Below are positions 1 to 8,828 of a DNA stretch of 64,000 nt, piece by piece; position 1 is the first letter of the stretch, and every line of letters begins with the position of its first letter. The DNA lies in contig NZ_CP102486.1 of the NCBI RefSeq assembly GCF_026261605.1, positions 3,658,001 to 3,722,000 on the forward strand, written 5' to 3'. The translations under genes and the position numbers were made by a program. This stretch comes from Dechloromonas sp. A34. Its GTDB lineage: Bacteria; Pseudomonadota; Gammaproteobacteria; Burkholderiales; Rhodocyclaceae. A model generated the notes under the pieces. That model searched no databases, had not been told where the DNA came from, and was given only the letters and a program-made list of their open reading frames with translations.

Positions 1-152
1 GCGATCATGCTCGCCTTGTGCTGGAAGATTTCGAATTCGAGGCCTTCGATCAGGGCCTGGGCATCCCGTTCCCGGTCGCTCATGGGTTCCGGGCGCAAAC
101 GCTGGACGACCTCGAAATCGCGTCCATAGCGGAAAGTAGCTCGTGCATTCAT
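1..152 (-). CDS. HyuB-type (hydantoinase B) carboxylase subunit, N-terminal fragment
   Basis: Only the first 50 codons are in the window; the gene runs off the left edge. The ATG at 152 begins MNARATFRYG and continues with a stretch ending EFEIFQHKASMI, which resembles the N-terminus of HyuB-type subunits of acetone/acetophenone carboxylases. It lies 21 bp downstream of a HyuA-type gene on the same strand, the usual HyuA-HyuB order. In acetophenone carboxylase the HyuB-type subunit belongs to the catalytic core. The call rests mostly on context because the fragment is short. Confidence 0.65.
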   Translation of the reverse strand, partial: MNARATFRYGRDFEVVQRLRPEPMSDRERDAQALIEGLEFEIFQHKASMI

Positions 153-173
153 TGTCTTGTCTCCAGTCGGGGA

Positions 174-2312
174 TCAGCGGTTCTGCTGCAGGACGCCGTT
201 GCGCCAGGCATCCATCGTGTAGGTCCAGCCTCGGTCGATGACGTAGGTGGTTTCCGGGGCATCGATCAGCGCCGGTCCGGGGATGGTGTTTTCCGGTTCC
301 AGGGCGCGCCAGTCGTAGACCGGGGTCTCGACCAGACCCAGGGCGGGGTCGAAGCAGGCCGGGCGGCTGCCGATCAGGGCGGCCGCCGGCGACGGCCCCT
401 GCCCCGCCCGCTGCTTGAACTCGGTCTTTTGCTGGTTGACCGAGGCGGTCAGGTAGAAGCCCTCGACGTTGATGCCGCCGACCGGGAAGGCGGCTTCCGG
501 CGAATAGATTTCCGAGTAGCGCTGCGTGAAGGCGTCGCACAGCTCCCGCGCATCCTCCTCGCTGTGCAGCAGCAGGCGCGGCACCGGAATCTTGGTCAGG
601 TTGTACTGGCTGCCATAACGCATATCCAGTTCGAGGTGGAAATCCATCTGTTCTTCGCTGAAGCCTTCCAGCTTCAGGTCGCGGATCGCCATGCCCTTGA
701 GCTCCTGGACGACGCGGTTGAAGGATTCGAGATCCTGCAGATAGGACTGCTTGTCCCAATGGAACAGCTTGAGCGAGCGCGAGACATCCCAGACCTGGCG
801 GATCTCCATGGTGGAAGCCCCGAAGGCGCCAAAGACGGAGGCCACGGCCGGCACGACGACGGTCCTGGCGCCGATGTAGGGGGCAAAACCGCAGGCATGG
901 GTGGCCCCGGCGCCGCCGCAGGCGAAGATGGCGAACTTGCGCGGGTCGTGGCCCTTAAGCGCCACTTCGTTGAAGACTTCCTGGCCCATGCGCGCATCGA
1001 CCAGGCGCCGGATGCGGTAAGCCGCTTCGATGACGCTGATCCCGAGCGGCTTGGCGATCTTTTCGGCGATCACCTCGCGGGACAGTTCGACATCGAGATA
1101 CATCTCGCCGGCCAGATAATTGTCCGGATTCAGGTAACCGAGAACCAGGTCGGCATCGGTGACGGTAGGCTCCTGGCCGCCCTTGTCGTAGCAGGCCGGG
1201 CCCGGCATCGAACCGGCCGATTGCGGGCCGACTTCGACGGTCTTGCCCATCAGTTCGTTGATCCAGGCAATCGAGCCGCCGCCTGCCCCGATCGACTTGA
1301 CCTCGATGGCCGGAATATTGGTGCGCCAGCGGTCGATCACCGGGATGAAGTCGTGGGCGCGCAGTTCGCCATTGACGATGACGCCGATGTCGAAGGAGGT
1401 GCCGCCCATGTCGGTGAAGACGACGTTGGGGTAGCCGGAAAGCGCGCCGACCGCGGCCGAGCCGTACATGCCGGCGACCGGGCCGGCATTGTGGGTGAGG
1501 ACCGCCTTGGTGCGCGAAACCTTCTTGGTGCCGCCGGTGTTGTGCACCAGGATCAGCGGCCGCTCGTAGCCGCCATCGCGCAGCTCGTTGCCGAGGCGAT
1601 TCAGGTTGTCGGCCATCAGGCCGTGAATGTAGGCATTGACCACTGTCGTCATGGTCCGCGTGTATTCGCCGGCCTTCGGCGAAATCTCGCTGGACAGGGT
1701 CACCGGCATGGCGCCCAGGTAATCCTCGGGGTATTCCTCCTCGATGATCTGCTTGATCATGCGTTCGTGCTCGGGATTGACGAAGGACCACATCAGGCTG
1801 ACGACGAAGCCCATCGCCCCATTGTCCACCAGCGCCTGCAGCTTGGCGAGGACATCCTCGCGGGAGAGCGGGCAGATGACCTTGCCATTGCAGTCGATGC
1901 GTTCGCTGATCCCGGCCACCATGTCGGGGTCGATCAGCGGCGCCGGCTTGGCGATCCGGGCCATGTCCTTGACCTCGTGGAGTGGCAGGCCGTCGGCCCA
2001 GCTCCGGGAGCGCCCGATGAAGATGGTGTCCTCGAAGCCGGCCGTGGTGATCAGGGCCAGCTTGGGGCCGTTGCGTTCGATCAGGGCATTGGTGCCCACC
2101 GTGGTCGAATAGCGCAGGGCATGGATCCGGGACAGGTACTCCCGGCTGGCCAGCGCCGAGCGCTTGGCCAGTTCGCGCATGCCGCGCATGAAGCCCACCG
2201 AGAGGTCGTAATGCGTGGTCGGTGTCTTGTAGACAATGATCTGTCCGTCGTCGCCGACCGAACAGAAATCGGTGAAGGTGCCGCCGATATCGATCCCTAC
2301 GTTGAATCCCAT
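174..2312 (-). CDS. HyuA-type ATP-dependent carboxylase subunit (acetophenone/acetone carboxylase-like)
   Basis: 712 aa of the hydantoinase A/oxoprolinase family. The N-terminus (MGFNVGIDIGGTFTDF) carries the ASKHA-type phosphate-binding motif; a second glycine-rich motif DMGGTSFDIG lies near the middle, and AGGGSIAW follows. In acetone and acetophenone carboxylases this type of subunit phosphorylates the ketone enol and/or bicarbonate so that CO2 can be added. It is the fourth gene of a five-gene minus-strand operon (HyuA1, Cys4 small subunit, fifth subunit, this gene, HyuB). Five-subunit composition points to the acetophenone carboxylase branch rather than the three-subunit acetone carboxylases. 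The exact ketone cannot be read from sequence. A 5-oxoprolinase or hydantoinase role is less likely given the small subunits. Confidence 0.8.
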   Translation of the reverse strand: MGFNVGIDIGGTFTDFCSVGDDGQIIVYKTPTTHYDLSVGFMRGMRELAKRSALASREYLSRIHALRYSTTVGTNALIERNGPKLALITTAGFEDTIFIGRSRSWADGLPLHEVKDMARIAKPAPLIDPDMVAGISERIDCNGKVICPLSREDVLAKLQALVDNGAMGFVVSLMWSFVNPEHERMIKQIIEEEYPEDYLGAMPVTLSSEISPKAGEYTRTMTTVVNAYIHGLMADNLNRLGNELRDGGYERPLILVHNTGGTKKVSRTKAVLTHNAGPVAGMYGSAAVGALSGYPNVVFTDMGGTSFDIGVIVNGELRAHDFIPVIDRWRTNIPAIEVKSIGAGGGSIAWINELMGKTVEVGPQSAGSMPGPACYDKGGQEPTVTDADLVLGYLNPDNYLAGEMYLDVELSREVIAEKIAKPLGISVIEAAYRIRRLVDARMGQEVFNEVALKGHDPRKFAIFACGGAGATHACGFAPYIGARTVVVPAVASVFGAFGASTMEIRQVWDVSRSLKLFHWDKQSYLQDLESFNRVVQELKGMAIRDLKLEGFSEEQMDFHLELDMRYGSQYNLTKIPVPRLLLHSEEDARELCDAFTQRYSEIYSPEAAFPVGGINVEGFYLTASVNQQKTEFKQRAGQGPSPAAALIGSRPACFDPALGLVETPVYDWRALEPENTIPGPALIDAPETTYVIDRGWTYTMDAWRNGVLQQNR

Positions 2313-2351
2313 GTTTGTCTCCGTTATGTTTTTTTGCTGCTTGTTCGTGGG

Positions 2352-3203
2352 TCAGGCGGCCAACGTTTGTCCGGTTTTCCGGGCCCGCTCGAGATCCGTT
2401 TCCTGGCCCGGGGAAGACCAGTAGGCCGCCGGATTCGAGCCGGGCAGTTCGCTCCCGCCGCCCTCGCCTTCCAGGGGCAGCCCCAGGCTTTGCCAGCCCG
2501 ATCCATCGGCCGCCGCCAGCAGCTCGGCCACGGCCGGGTTGCCCGTGGCCGACGGTCCGAGCAGCAGATGATCGAGGCGCAAGGCACGCAGCCCGTTGAT
2601 CGCCGCCGCCCCGTCGTCGTAGCCCGCGACCCGCAGGCCGAGAGGAATGCCGAAATACTCGGTGACGTTCTTCAGGGTGCTGCAGAGGCGGCGGTAGTCG
2701 GGACCGGCCAGCAGCGCCTCGCCCACATCCGCTTCATCGATGACCACCAGGTCCGGCCGGCAGGCGCCGACCATTTCCAGCAGCTTCACCAGGCCGGGCT
2801 TGATCCAGTCCAGGGAGGCGCGCTCCAGGGGCAAGCCCAGGCTGCGCACAAGGCGCGCCGGACCGGGCAAGGCCACGGCCAGCTCGCGTTCCGGACGGGC
2901 CGTTTCGGCCAGGCGGCGGGTGCATTCGAGCAGCGCGGCGAGGCTGTCGTGCTGCCAGGGCTCGTCGGGAAAGGCGGCGAAGGCCGCCAGGCAATGCTCG
3001 TTGTGAAAACCGACGGCGATGATCCGGGCGTCGACCAGTTTGGCGATGCGCGGCATGACATTGGCCCAGCGTGTCGCATCCGCCAGCAGCGTGGACACCG
3101 TGCAGCCTTCGACCTGGGCTGCGAGCTCGTCGAGCAGCGGCAGCCAGATGGGACGCTCAGGGGGCTCGCCCTTGGCGATGGCGTTAAAGTAACTCACCGC
3201 CAT
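2352..3203 (-). CDS. Probable fifth (epsilon-like) subunit of the ketone carboxylase complex
   Basis: 283 aa, no signal peptide or membrane segment. It starts MAVSYFNAIAKGEPPERPIW and includes DLVVIDEADVGEALLAG and a C-terminal part rich in small residues. The opening, with a short helix followed by RPIWLPL, and the overall size recall uroporphyrinogen-decarboxylase-like proteins, but I see no firm catalytic signature. It lies 3 bp after the Cys4 small subunit and 39 bp before the second HyuA gene, so it is surely co-transcribed. Purified acetophenone carboxylase has a roughly 34-kDa epsilon subunit, which this size and position would fit. Assignment is by context; the biochemical role is unknown to me. 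Confidence 0.5.
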   Translation of the reverse strand: MAVSYFNAIAKGEPPERPIWLPLLDELAAQVEGCTVSTLLADATRWANVMPRIAKLVDARIIAVGFHNEHCLAAFAAFPDEPWQHDSLAALLECTRRLAETARPERELAVALPGPARLVRSLGLPLERASLDWIKPGLVKLLEMVGACRPDLVVIDEADVGEALLAGPDYRRLCSTLKNVTEYFGIPLGLRVAGYDDGAAAINGLRALRLDHLLLGPSATGNPAVAELLAAADGSGWQSLGLPLEGEGGGSELPGSNPAAYWSSPGQETDLERARKTGQTLAA

Positions 3204-3206
3204 GCC

Positions 3207-3536
3207 CTAGCAGACACCGTGGCGGGCCTTGAGGGCAGCCACGTCGAGTTCGATGTCATGGGTGACCGGGTGTCCGGGCGGCAGGTACTCGTTCTCCAGC
3301 GTCGTGCCGCAACCCGGGCAATAGAACTCGAGCAGCCGGCAGAAATCGGGGTCCGGCGTAAACGAGAAGCTCGAGTCGGTCAGCGGCGGATGGGCGCTCG
3401 CCATGGGAACTTCGGCGACCAGGCAGCCGTGCTTGTAGTTGCTCGCGGCATCGGTCAATTCATGGCCGCAGGCATGGCAGTGCCATTTTTCCTGCGCCAG
3501 ATCGATGTCCAGATATTCGGTGATCCTGACCTTCAT
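3207..3536 (-). CDS. Small Cys4 (zinc-ribbon-like) subunit of ketone carboxylase
   Basis: 109 aa. Two cysteine pairs, CHAC near residue 20 and CPGC near residue 75, are spaced as in a zinc ribbon. It resembles the small subunits of acetone carboxylase (AcxC) and acetophenone carboxylase (beta, about 15 kDa), which bind zinc. The ATG at 3536 directly abuts the stop of the upstream HyuA1 gene, suggesting translational coupling and matched stoichiometry. Conserved-looking tail residues include the stretch PGHPVTHDIELD. The family match is by motif and neighbourhood, not by a long alignment. Confidence 0.6.
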   Translation of the reverse strand: MKVRITEYLDIDLAQEKWHCHACGHELTDAASNYKHGCLVAEVPMASAHPPLTDSSFSFTPDPDFCRLLEFYCPGCGTTLENEYLPPGHPVTHDIELDVAALKARHGVC

Positions 3537-5565
3537 TTATTGCATCCTTTCGATCAGCGCGTTGTCGTAGCGATCCACTTTCAGGGACCAGCCCTCCGGG
3601 ATCACCATGGTGGTTTGGCGGGATTCGACAATCACCGGCCCCGCCACCTGGTGACCATTGCCGAGCAGTTCGCGGTCATAGACATCAACTCCGACGGCCG
3701 GGCCGCGGCGGTGCAGGCTGACCTGGCGCTGGCCGCGCCAGGCGGCATCGAGCGGTGCGCTGGTCGCCGGCACCTCGCGCGGCAGGTAATGGGCGACCGG
3801 CGCCTTGCCGAACAGTCCCAGGGTGCAGAGCGTGAGCGCGGGATTGCCATCGAGACCGAGCAAGGCGGCGGCTTTTTCCTGCACCGCGCGCCGGCCGGCC
3901 GGACTATGGTGAAAATCGATGGGCGCTGCGATCTTGGCCTCCTCGCCGGCGTCGGAACGGACGATCAATTCCAGTTCCCAGCCCACGCTGTCGGCGGCAA
4001 AGCCCTCGCCGCGCATGTCGGCCTCGGCACGCCGGCGCAGTTCGCCGACCGCCTGGTCGACCGGCGACAAGTCAGCGCCTTCGTGCAGGGGCAGATCCAG
4101 GCGCCGGTAATAGAGATGGCCGACATCCATCAGCGACGATGAATAGGCCGAAAACACGGCGGAGAACGGCGTCACGACCAGGGTCGAAATGCCCGAGGCC
4201 TGGGCGATGGCACAGCTGTGCAGCGGCCCGGCGCCGCCATAGACCACCAGCAGCGGATCGGGGTGCGGCCCCATGTCCTTGCGCAGCGCGCCGAGTTCGC
4301 GGCCGACATCGGCCTCCACCGTCTCCTTGATCAGCCAGGCAGCTTCGCTGACGGAAATTCCCAGCGGCGTGGCGACATCCTGCTCGATGGCGGCCATCGC
4401 CTTTTCGCGGTCCAGCTTTTTGCTGCCGCCCAGGAAGTATTCCGGGTCCAGCCAGCCGAGCACCAGATTGGCATCGGTCACCGTCGCCCGCTTGCCGCCC
4501 AGGCCGAAACAGGCCGGTCCGGGCAAGGCGCCGGCCGATTGCGGACCAACCCGCAAGACACCGTCCACCACCTCGGCAATCGAGCCGCCGCCGGCGCCCA
4601 GGGCGCGGATGGCCAGCATCGGCAGGTTGCAGCCGAAGCCTTCGACGTCCGGACGCAGCGCATAGCTCGGTTCGCCGTCCACCACGAAGCCGATATCGAA
4701 GGAGGTGCCCCCCATGTCGCCCGACATGACGCAGCGCGCCCCGTAAAGCGCCCCGATTTCCTTGGCCCCGAGCAGGCCGGCGGCCGGCCGGAGTTGTAGG
4801 TATTGATCGCCCGGGTCTTGGCCACCCGCGCCACGGCCCCGTTGTTGTGGCCGATGAACAGGTGGCCGCGATACTGCTGCCGGCGCAGGTCTTCGCCGGC
4901 CTTGTAGAGCAGGCGGGTCAGCTTGCCGTGGATGTAGGCATTCAGAGATGCCGTATTGATCCGTTCCTGATAGCCCGGGCGCTGCACGATATCGCTGCTC
5001 AGGAAGACCGGCACCGAACCCAGGTAGTCCCGCGGATATTCACGTTTGATGCTCTCGCGGACGAAGCGCTCGTTCTCGGCATTGAGATCGGCGTGATCGA
5101 GGGCGATGACCAGGCAGCGGGCACCGCGGTCGATCAGCGACTGTGCGGCGGCCAACACTTGATCCCGTTCCGGCACCCGGCGGACCAGGCCGGCGGCGCT
5201 GGTTTCTTCGTGGATCGCCGCCACCATGCTGCTCTCCACCAGCGGCCGCTTGCCGCCGCTGGCCTCGGTCGGACACAGCCCTCGCAACCGGCGGTAATAA
5301 TCAGGCCGATCTTGGGACCATCGCGCTGGATGATGGAGTTGGTGCCGATCGTGTTGGAAAACCGGATGATATCGGTGTCATACAAAAAATCGCCCAGCGG
5401 CACCGCGAAGGCCTTGGCGGACTCCTTGATGCACTCCATGAAGCAAACCGTCAGATCGTGCGGCGTGGTCGGTGTCTTGACCGTCCGGAACTGATCGCCC
5501 CGGGTAACGAAACCATCGGTGAACGTGCCACCCGTATCAATATCGACTGTAAAGCCCATACACAT
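3537..5565 (-). CDS. HyuA-type carboxylase subunit, broken by two single-base frameshifts
   Basis: Reading from the ATG at 5565 (MCMGFTVDIDTGGTFTDGF) gives a normal HyuA N-terminus until LIITAGCEG near 5280, where the homologous frame continues one register over with LCPTEASGGK. A second break near 4786 splits NTYNSG from PAAGLLGAKEIGALYG, after which DMGGTSFDIG and the C-terminus read normally to 3537. Restoring one base at each point gives a protein of about 676 aa that aligns along its length with the HyuA at 174-2312. Both breaks are missing bases in or beside short G/C runs. The gene is either a recent pseudogene or, I think more likely, a sequencing artefact. It is the first gene of the operon, downstream of TetR. 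Confidence 0.75.
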
Positions 5566-5603
5566 TGTCTCCTTTATGATTTTTTCGTTCAGGTACGGCC
5601 GGC

Positions 5604-6230
5604 TCAGCTACGCCCGGGCGGCACGCCGACGGCCCCGTAGAGGATGAAGGTAATCATCTCGTCATAGACCTGCTCGCTGTCCAGCGGACCGTCGGGGCGA
5701 TACCAGCGGAGCTGCCAATTGACGACGCCGAGGATGTTGAAGGCCAGTATCTTGGTATTGCCGGCCTTCACCCAGCCTTCCTGCTTGAGCTCGTCGAGAA
5801 TGCCGACGTAGATGCCGAGTATCCGTTTCTGGATTTCCTTGCTCGCCTTGTCACCATCCACCGACATCCGGTCGTGGCTGATCAGGAACATCTTCGACTC
5901 TTTGTGATAGTCGGCGGAGGCCACCAGGTGCGTTCGCAAGAGGCGGCGAAAGCGCTCCAGGGCGTGGCCGCCACCGGCCAGCGCCGCTTCCAGCTTGCCC
6001 GGCAGGGCCTTGATCGAATACTCGAGAATCGCCGACCACAGCCCCTCCTTGTTCTGGAAGTAGTGATAGACCACCGAGACGCTCACCCCCAGTGTTTTGG
6101 CGATATCCCGAATCGAAGTGCCCTCGAAACCATTCTCGGAAAACAAATCCAGCGCGGCCTGCAAAAGCTCCTCCCGGCGCCCAGGCTTTTCCCTTTCCAG
6201 ATCGACGACGTTGTCTTTGACGGTTCCCAT
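5604..6230 (-). CDS. TetR/AcrR-family transcriptional repressor
   Basis: 208 aa. The N-terminal helix-turn-helix spans about residues 18-64 (ELLQAALDLFSENGFEGTSI, then RDIAKTLGVSVSVVYHYFQNK), a textbook TetR DNA-binding domain. The C-terminal half is a helical ligand-binding domain of the type found in regulators responding to acyl-CoAs or aromatic compounds. It lies 38 bp upstream of the carboxylase operon on the same strand and divergent from the SDR gene. Two copies of the palindrome AGAACGATCGTTCT lie in the divergent region and are the likely operators for both directions. The effector is unknown; an intermediate of ketone catabolism is a reasonable guess. Confidence 0.88.
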   Translation of the reverse strand: MGTVKDNVVDLEREKPGRREELLQAALDLFSENGFEGTSIRDIAKTLGVSVSVVYHYFQNKEGLWSAILEYSIKALPGKLEAALAGGGHALERFRRLLRTHLVASADYHKESKMFLISHDRMSVDGDKASKEIQKRILGIYVGILDELKQEGWVKAGNTKILAFNILGVVNWQLRWYRPDGPLDSEQVYDEMITFILYGAVGVPPGRS

Positions 6231-6280
6231 ATTTCACTTTCACCCAAAAATTGATTTCGATCCTGCTTGCCACCCGGACT

Positions 6281-6294
6281 AGAACGATCGTTCT
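6281..6294. promoter_or_regulatory. TetR operator, copy 1
   Basis: Perfect palindrome AGAACGATCGTTCT, 51 bp upstream of the tetR start. Palindromes with an ACG-N2-CGT core are typical of TetR regulators of acyl-CoA and aromatic catabolism. The exact repeat at 6435 supports function. Confidence 0.65.
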
Positions 6295-6434
6295 GCTAGG
6301 CATTCTATTTAACGGATTTTGCTTGTCAATACAAAAGTTGAAAATTTTCATAAAACATGGCAAATATTTCTATCTTATTGTTTTTATTATTTATTTTCGC
6401 ACGCCATCAACAATAGGCAATGAATATTGGAAAA

Positions 6435-6448
6435 AGAACGATCGTTCT
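6435..6448. promoter_or_regulatory. TetR operator, copy 2
   Basis: Second perfect copy of AGAACGATCGTTCT, followed by an AT-rich stretch and placed 107 bp upstream of the SDR start codon. It is positioned to repress the plus-strand promoter. Confidence 0.65.
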
Positions 6449-6554
6449 ATATACTTTCCAGAAGCTACCAAGTTGTGGCCGACATAGGCCGAACCCGGAG
6501 CAGCCGGATCGCTCCGCAGGCCAATCCCGAACACCAAGATTGAGGAGACATTAG

Positions 6555-7331
6555 ATGAACAGAGTTGCAGGCAAGACCATCCTGATTACCGGCGCCGCCA
6601 ATGGCCTGGGGCGCGAAACGGCAAAGCTTCTGGCGGCCGAAGGGGGCACCGTCTGGCTGACGGATATCGACGACGCCGGTGGCCGGGAGGTCGTTGCCGA
6701 GATCACCGAAGCCGGCGGCAAGGCGCACTATCTGCACCACGACGTCAGTTCGCCGGAAGCCTGGGAGGCGGTCTTCACCACCCTCAAGGGCGAGGAGCGC
6801 AAGCTGGATATCCTGGTCAACAACGCCGGCGGCGGAACCTACAACGACATCGAAACCGTCACCTTCGCCGAATGGCGCCGGATCATGTCCATCAACCTCG
6901 ACGCGACCTTCCTCGGCACCCAGCTCGCCATCAAGTGGATGAAGACCACCGGCGGCGGCAGCATTGTCAATGTCAGCTCCGTGGCCGCCTTCTCCGGCGC
7001 CCCCAACCTCGCCGCCTATTGCGCCGCCAAGGCTGGCATCCACATGCTATCCAAATCGGCCGCTGTCTATGCCGGACAAAAGGGCTACCAGATCCGCGTC
7101 AACTCCATTCACCCGGGCCTGGTGGACACCAAGGCCGGCAAGGAAATGGCCATGCTGGCCACCGGCGCCCCCGAAGAACAGGCCATCCAGGCCTTCACCG
7201 CCCTGCATCCGATTGGGCGGATCGGAAAACCCATAGACATTGCCAACGGCATTCTTTACCTGGCCTCCGACGAATCAAGCTTCGTCACCGGCACCCATCT
7301 GATTATTGACGGTGGGTTTACTGCCGTCTGA
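6555..7331 (+). CDS. NAD(P)-dependent short-chain dehydrogenase (SDR)
   Basis: 258 aa classical SDR. The cofactor motif TGAANGLG is at residues 12-19, NNAG lies near residue 89, NVSS supplies the catalytic Ser, and YCAAK supplies Tyr and Lys near residue 155. The C-terminal stretch ASDESSFVTGTHLIIDGG is typical of the family. An acidic residue after the first beta-alpha unit (TDIDD) suggests NAD rather than NADP. Given the divergent ketone-carboxylase operon and shared operators, it probably oxidises a secondary alcohol to the ketone that is then carboxylated, as 1-phenylethanol dehydrogenase does before acetophenone carboxylase. The substrate is inferred from context only. A terminator follows 13 bp after the stop. 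Confidence 0.85.
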   Translation: MNRVAGKTILITGAANGLGRETAKLLAAEGGTVWLTDIDDAGGREVVAEITEAGGKAHYLHHDVSSPEAWEAVFTTLKGEERKLDILVNNAGGGTYNDIETVTFAEWRRIMSINLDATFLGTQLAIKWMKTTGGGSIVNVSSVAAFSGAPNLAAYCAAKAGIHMLSKSAAVYAGQKGYQIRVNSIHPGLVDTKAGKEMAMLATGAPEEQAIQAFTALHPIGRIGKPIDIANGILYLASDESSFVTGTHLIIDGGFTAV

Positions 7332-7343
7332 AAAGACAAGAAA

Positions 7344-7380
7344 AAACCCGCAGAGCCTTGCGCTGTGCGGGTTTCGTTTT
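7344..7380 (+). terminator. Rho-independent terminator after SDR
   Basis: Stem AAACCCGCA / TGCGGGTTT with a 13-nt loop, followed by CGTTTTGTT. It closes the SDR transcript and is T-rich enough on either strand to work in both directions. Confidence 0.8.
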
Positions 7381-7782
7381 GTTGACATAAAAGCGGAGCA
7401 TCGTCTCTGAGTGGCCGCTTTCACAAGCAGCGGAAGACAGCATCGTGCCCAATGCAGACCATCGGCCCGTCGCGAGCTTAAGGGCTGGTAACAAAGTGCA
7501 GCAGCCGTTCCAGACGACTTCACTGACAAGTCCTCGGCCTGAACTTCCATTTGGACTACGCGCCACCGACGCTCGCTATGACCAGCTCTCCGGTTATAGG
7601 CGCCGCCATTGGCTTGAACGATCAGCTGCCACCTCAGGTTACTACCGCACCTGACCCTGAACGGTCATACGGTCGTTGTCGGCAAAGCGCCGCAGAGGAA
7701 TCACGCTTGGCGTGCAGCACACCCGGTAGTGCCGTCTACCGCCAGCGGGGGCAAAGGTGCCTGAGAGAGTCAGTTGTGGTGC
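7381..7782. other. Non-coding stretch, possible degenerate remnant
   Basis: About 400 bp between the SDR terminator and the stop of the EAL gene. Short open frames exist on both strands, but none has a ribosome site or a recognisable product. It contains short repeated words around AAGCGG, reminiscent of degenerate betaproteobacterial intergenic sequence. I see no RNA gene or promoter I can support. Confidence 0.3.
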
Positions 7783-8574
7783 TCAGGACCAGGCAGCCGG
7801 ATCAATGTTGCCGACCGCCCGAAACGCCGGCTTGCAGAAAAAATAACCCTGAAACAGTTCGACGCCGCATTCAAGCAGGCAGTCGCGCTCGGCGCGGGTT
7901 TCGATGCCTTCGGCCAGCAACCTGATTTTCAGTTGCCGACAGATGTGGGCAATGCCTTCCACGATCGCCTGCTTTGGCCGGCTGGTATCGATGTCACGCA
8001 CCAGGTCCATGTCGATCTTGATGATATCGGGTTGAAATTCGGCGAGCAGGTTAAGGCCCGCGTAACCGGCCCCGAAATCGTCGATCGCGGTCATGAATCC
8101 GAAGCGCCGGTACTCCTCAAAAATATTGATCAGATGCGGCCGGTCGGTCACCTTCTCGCCCTCGACGACCTCGAAAATGATGTTTTCCTTTGGAAAGCCG
8201 TACGTTGTCGCGGCCTCGAAGGTCGAGCGGATGCAGGCCGCCGGCTCGTACACCGCGTTGGGCAGAAAATTGATCGACAGCAACTCGCGGATCCCCAGTT
8301 CCGCAGCCCCCTTGACGGCACCGACGCGACAGCCCTGGTCGAAACGATATCGATTGTCGTCATTGACACGGGCCAGCACCGAAGCTGCCGTTTCGCCGTT
8401 AATGCCGCGAACCAAGGCCTCATGGGCAAAAATCGATCGAGCGCGAAAATCGACGATTGGCTGGTAGGCAAAAGCAAAGTCAAAATCCAGCGTCTCGAGG
8501 TCCCGGCAACGACTGCATCCAGGCAAGTCGACCGAGCCAGAAATTTCGGTCGATGGCGTCAAGCTCTTGGACAT
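7783..8574 (-). CDS. EAL-domain c-di-GMP phosphodiesterase
   Basis: 263 aa from the ATG at 8574, preceded by AGGA; a longer open frame upstream has no ribosome site. The single EAL domain keeps all key residues: EALVRG near residue 52, NFLP, EVVEGE, IDDFGAGYAG (double Asp), KIDM, EGIET and FQGY. It should therefore hydrolyse cyclic di-GMP to pGpG. The N-terminus has a CSRC pair just before the domain. No sensory domain is attached; the next gene upstream encodes a free-standing BLUF photoreceptor, an arrangement like PapA/PapB of Rhodopseudomonas, where the BLUF protein regulates the EAL protein by contact. The 254-bp gap leaves open whether the two are one transcript. Confidence 0.9.
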   Translation of the reverse strand: MSKSLTPSTEISGSVDLPGCSRCRDLETLDFDFAFAYQPIVDFRARSIFAHEALVRGINGETAASVLARVNDDNRYRFDQGCRVGAVKGAAELGIRELLSINFLPNAVYEPAACIRSTFEAATTYGFPKENIIFEVVEGEKVTDRPHLINIFEEYRRFGFMTAIDDFGAGYAGLNLLAEFQPDIIKIDMDLVRDIDTSRPKQAIVEGIAHICRQLKIRLLAEGIETRAERDCLLECGVELFQGYFFCKPAFRAVGNIDPAAWS

Positions 8575-8828
8575 CGCAGTTTTTCCTGAATTGTGGCCGG
8601 AACGACCGTAACGCGACCGGGTAATTGCGCGATAGCATAGATCGGGCAACCGGGGATACCCGGCAAAAGTTACAACCGGGGAGAGACCATGAGATATCTG
8701 CCCATCAGTATCAGTTCCCCCGCCGCATCGCAACTCCCATTAATTCGCGATCTTGCAAAAATAAGTCGGGCGATCCGGATATGTGAGTTCAGACACGATT
8801 AATTCTAGGTCAAATATGGGGTTAATGA

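Larger units (their letters stand above)
6231..6554. promoter_or_regulatory. Divergent AT-rich control region between tetR and the SDR gene
   Basis: 324 bp without a gene, markedly more AT-rich than its surroundings. It holds two identical 14-bp palindromes, at 6281-6294 and 6435-6448, 154 bp apart. One lies close to the tetR start and the other roughly 110 bp upstream of the SDR start, as expected if one repressor controls both directions. Confidence 0.6.

Noticed and set aside
174..2312. Assignment as 5-oxoprolinase or hydantoinase
   Set aside because: The Cys4 small subunit, second HyuA and fifth subunit in one operon fit ketone carboxylases better.
18..4142. A 1374-codon open frame on the plus strand, opposite the carboxylase genes
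   Set aside because: It mirrors the codon pattern of real minus-strand genes, has no recognisable domain and spans several of their boundaries.
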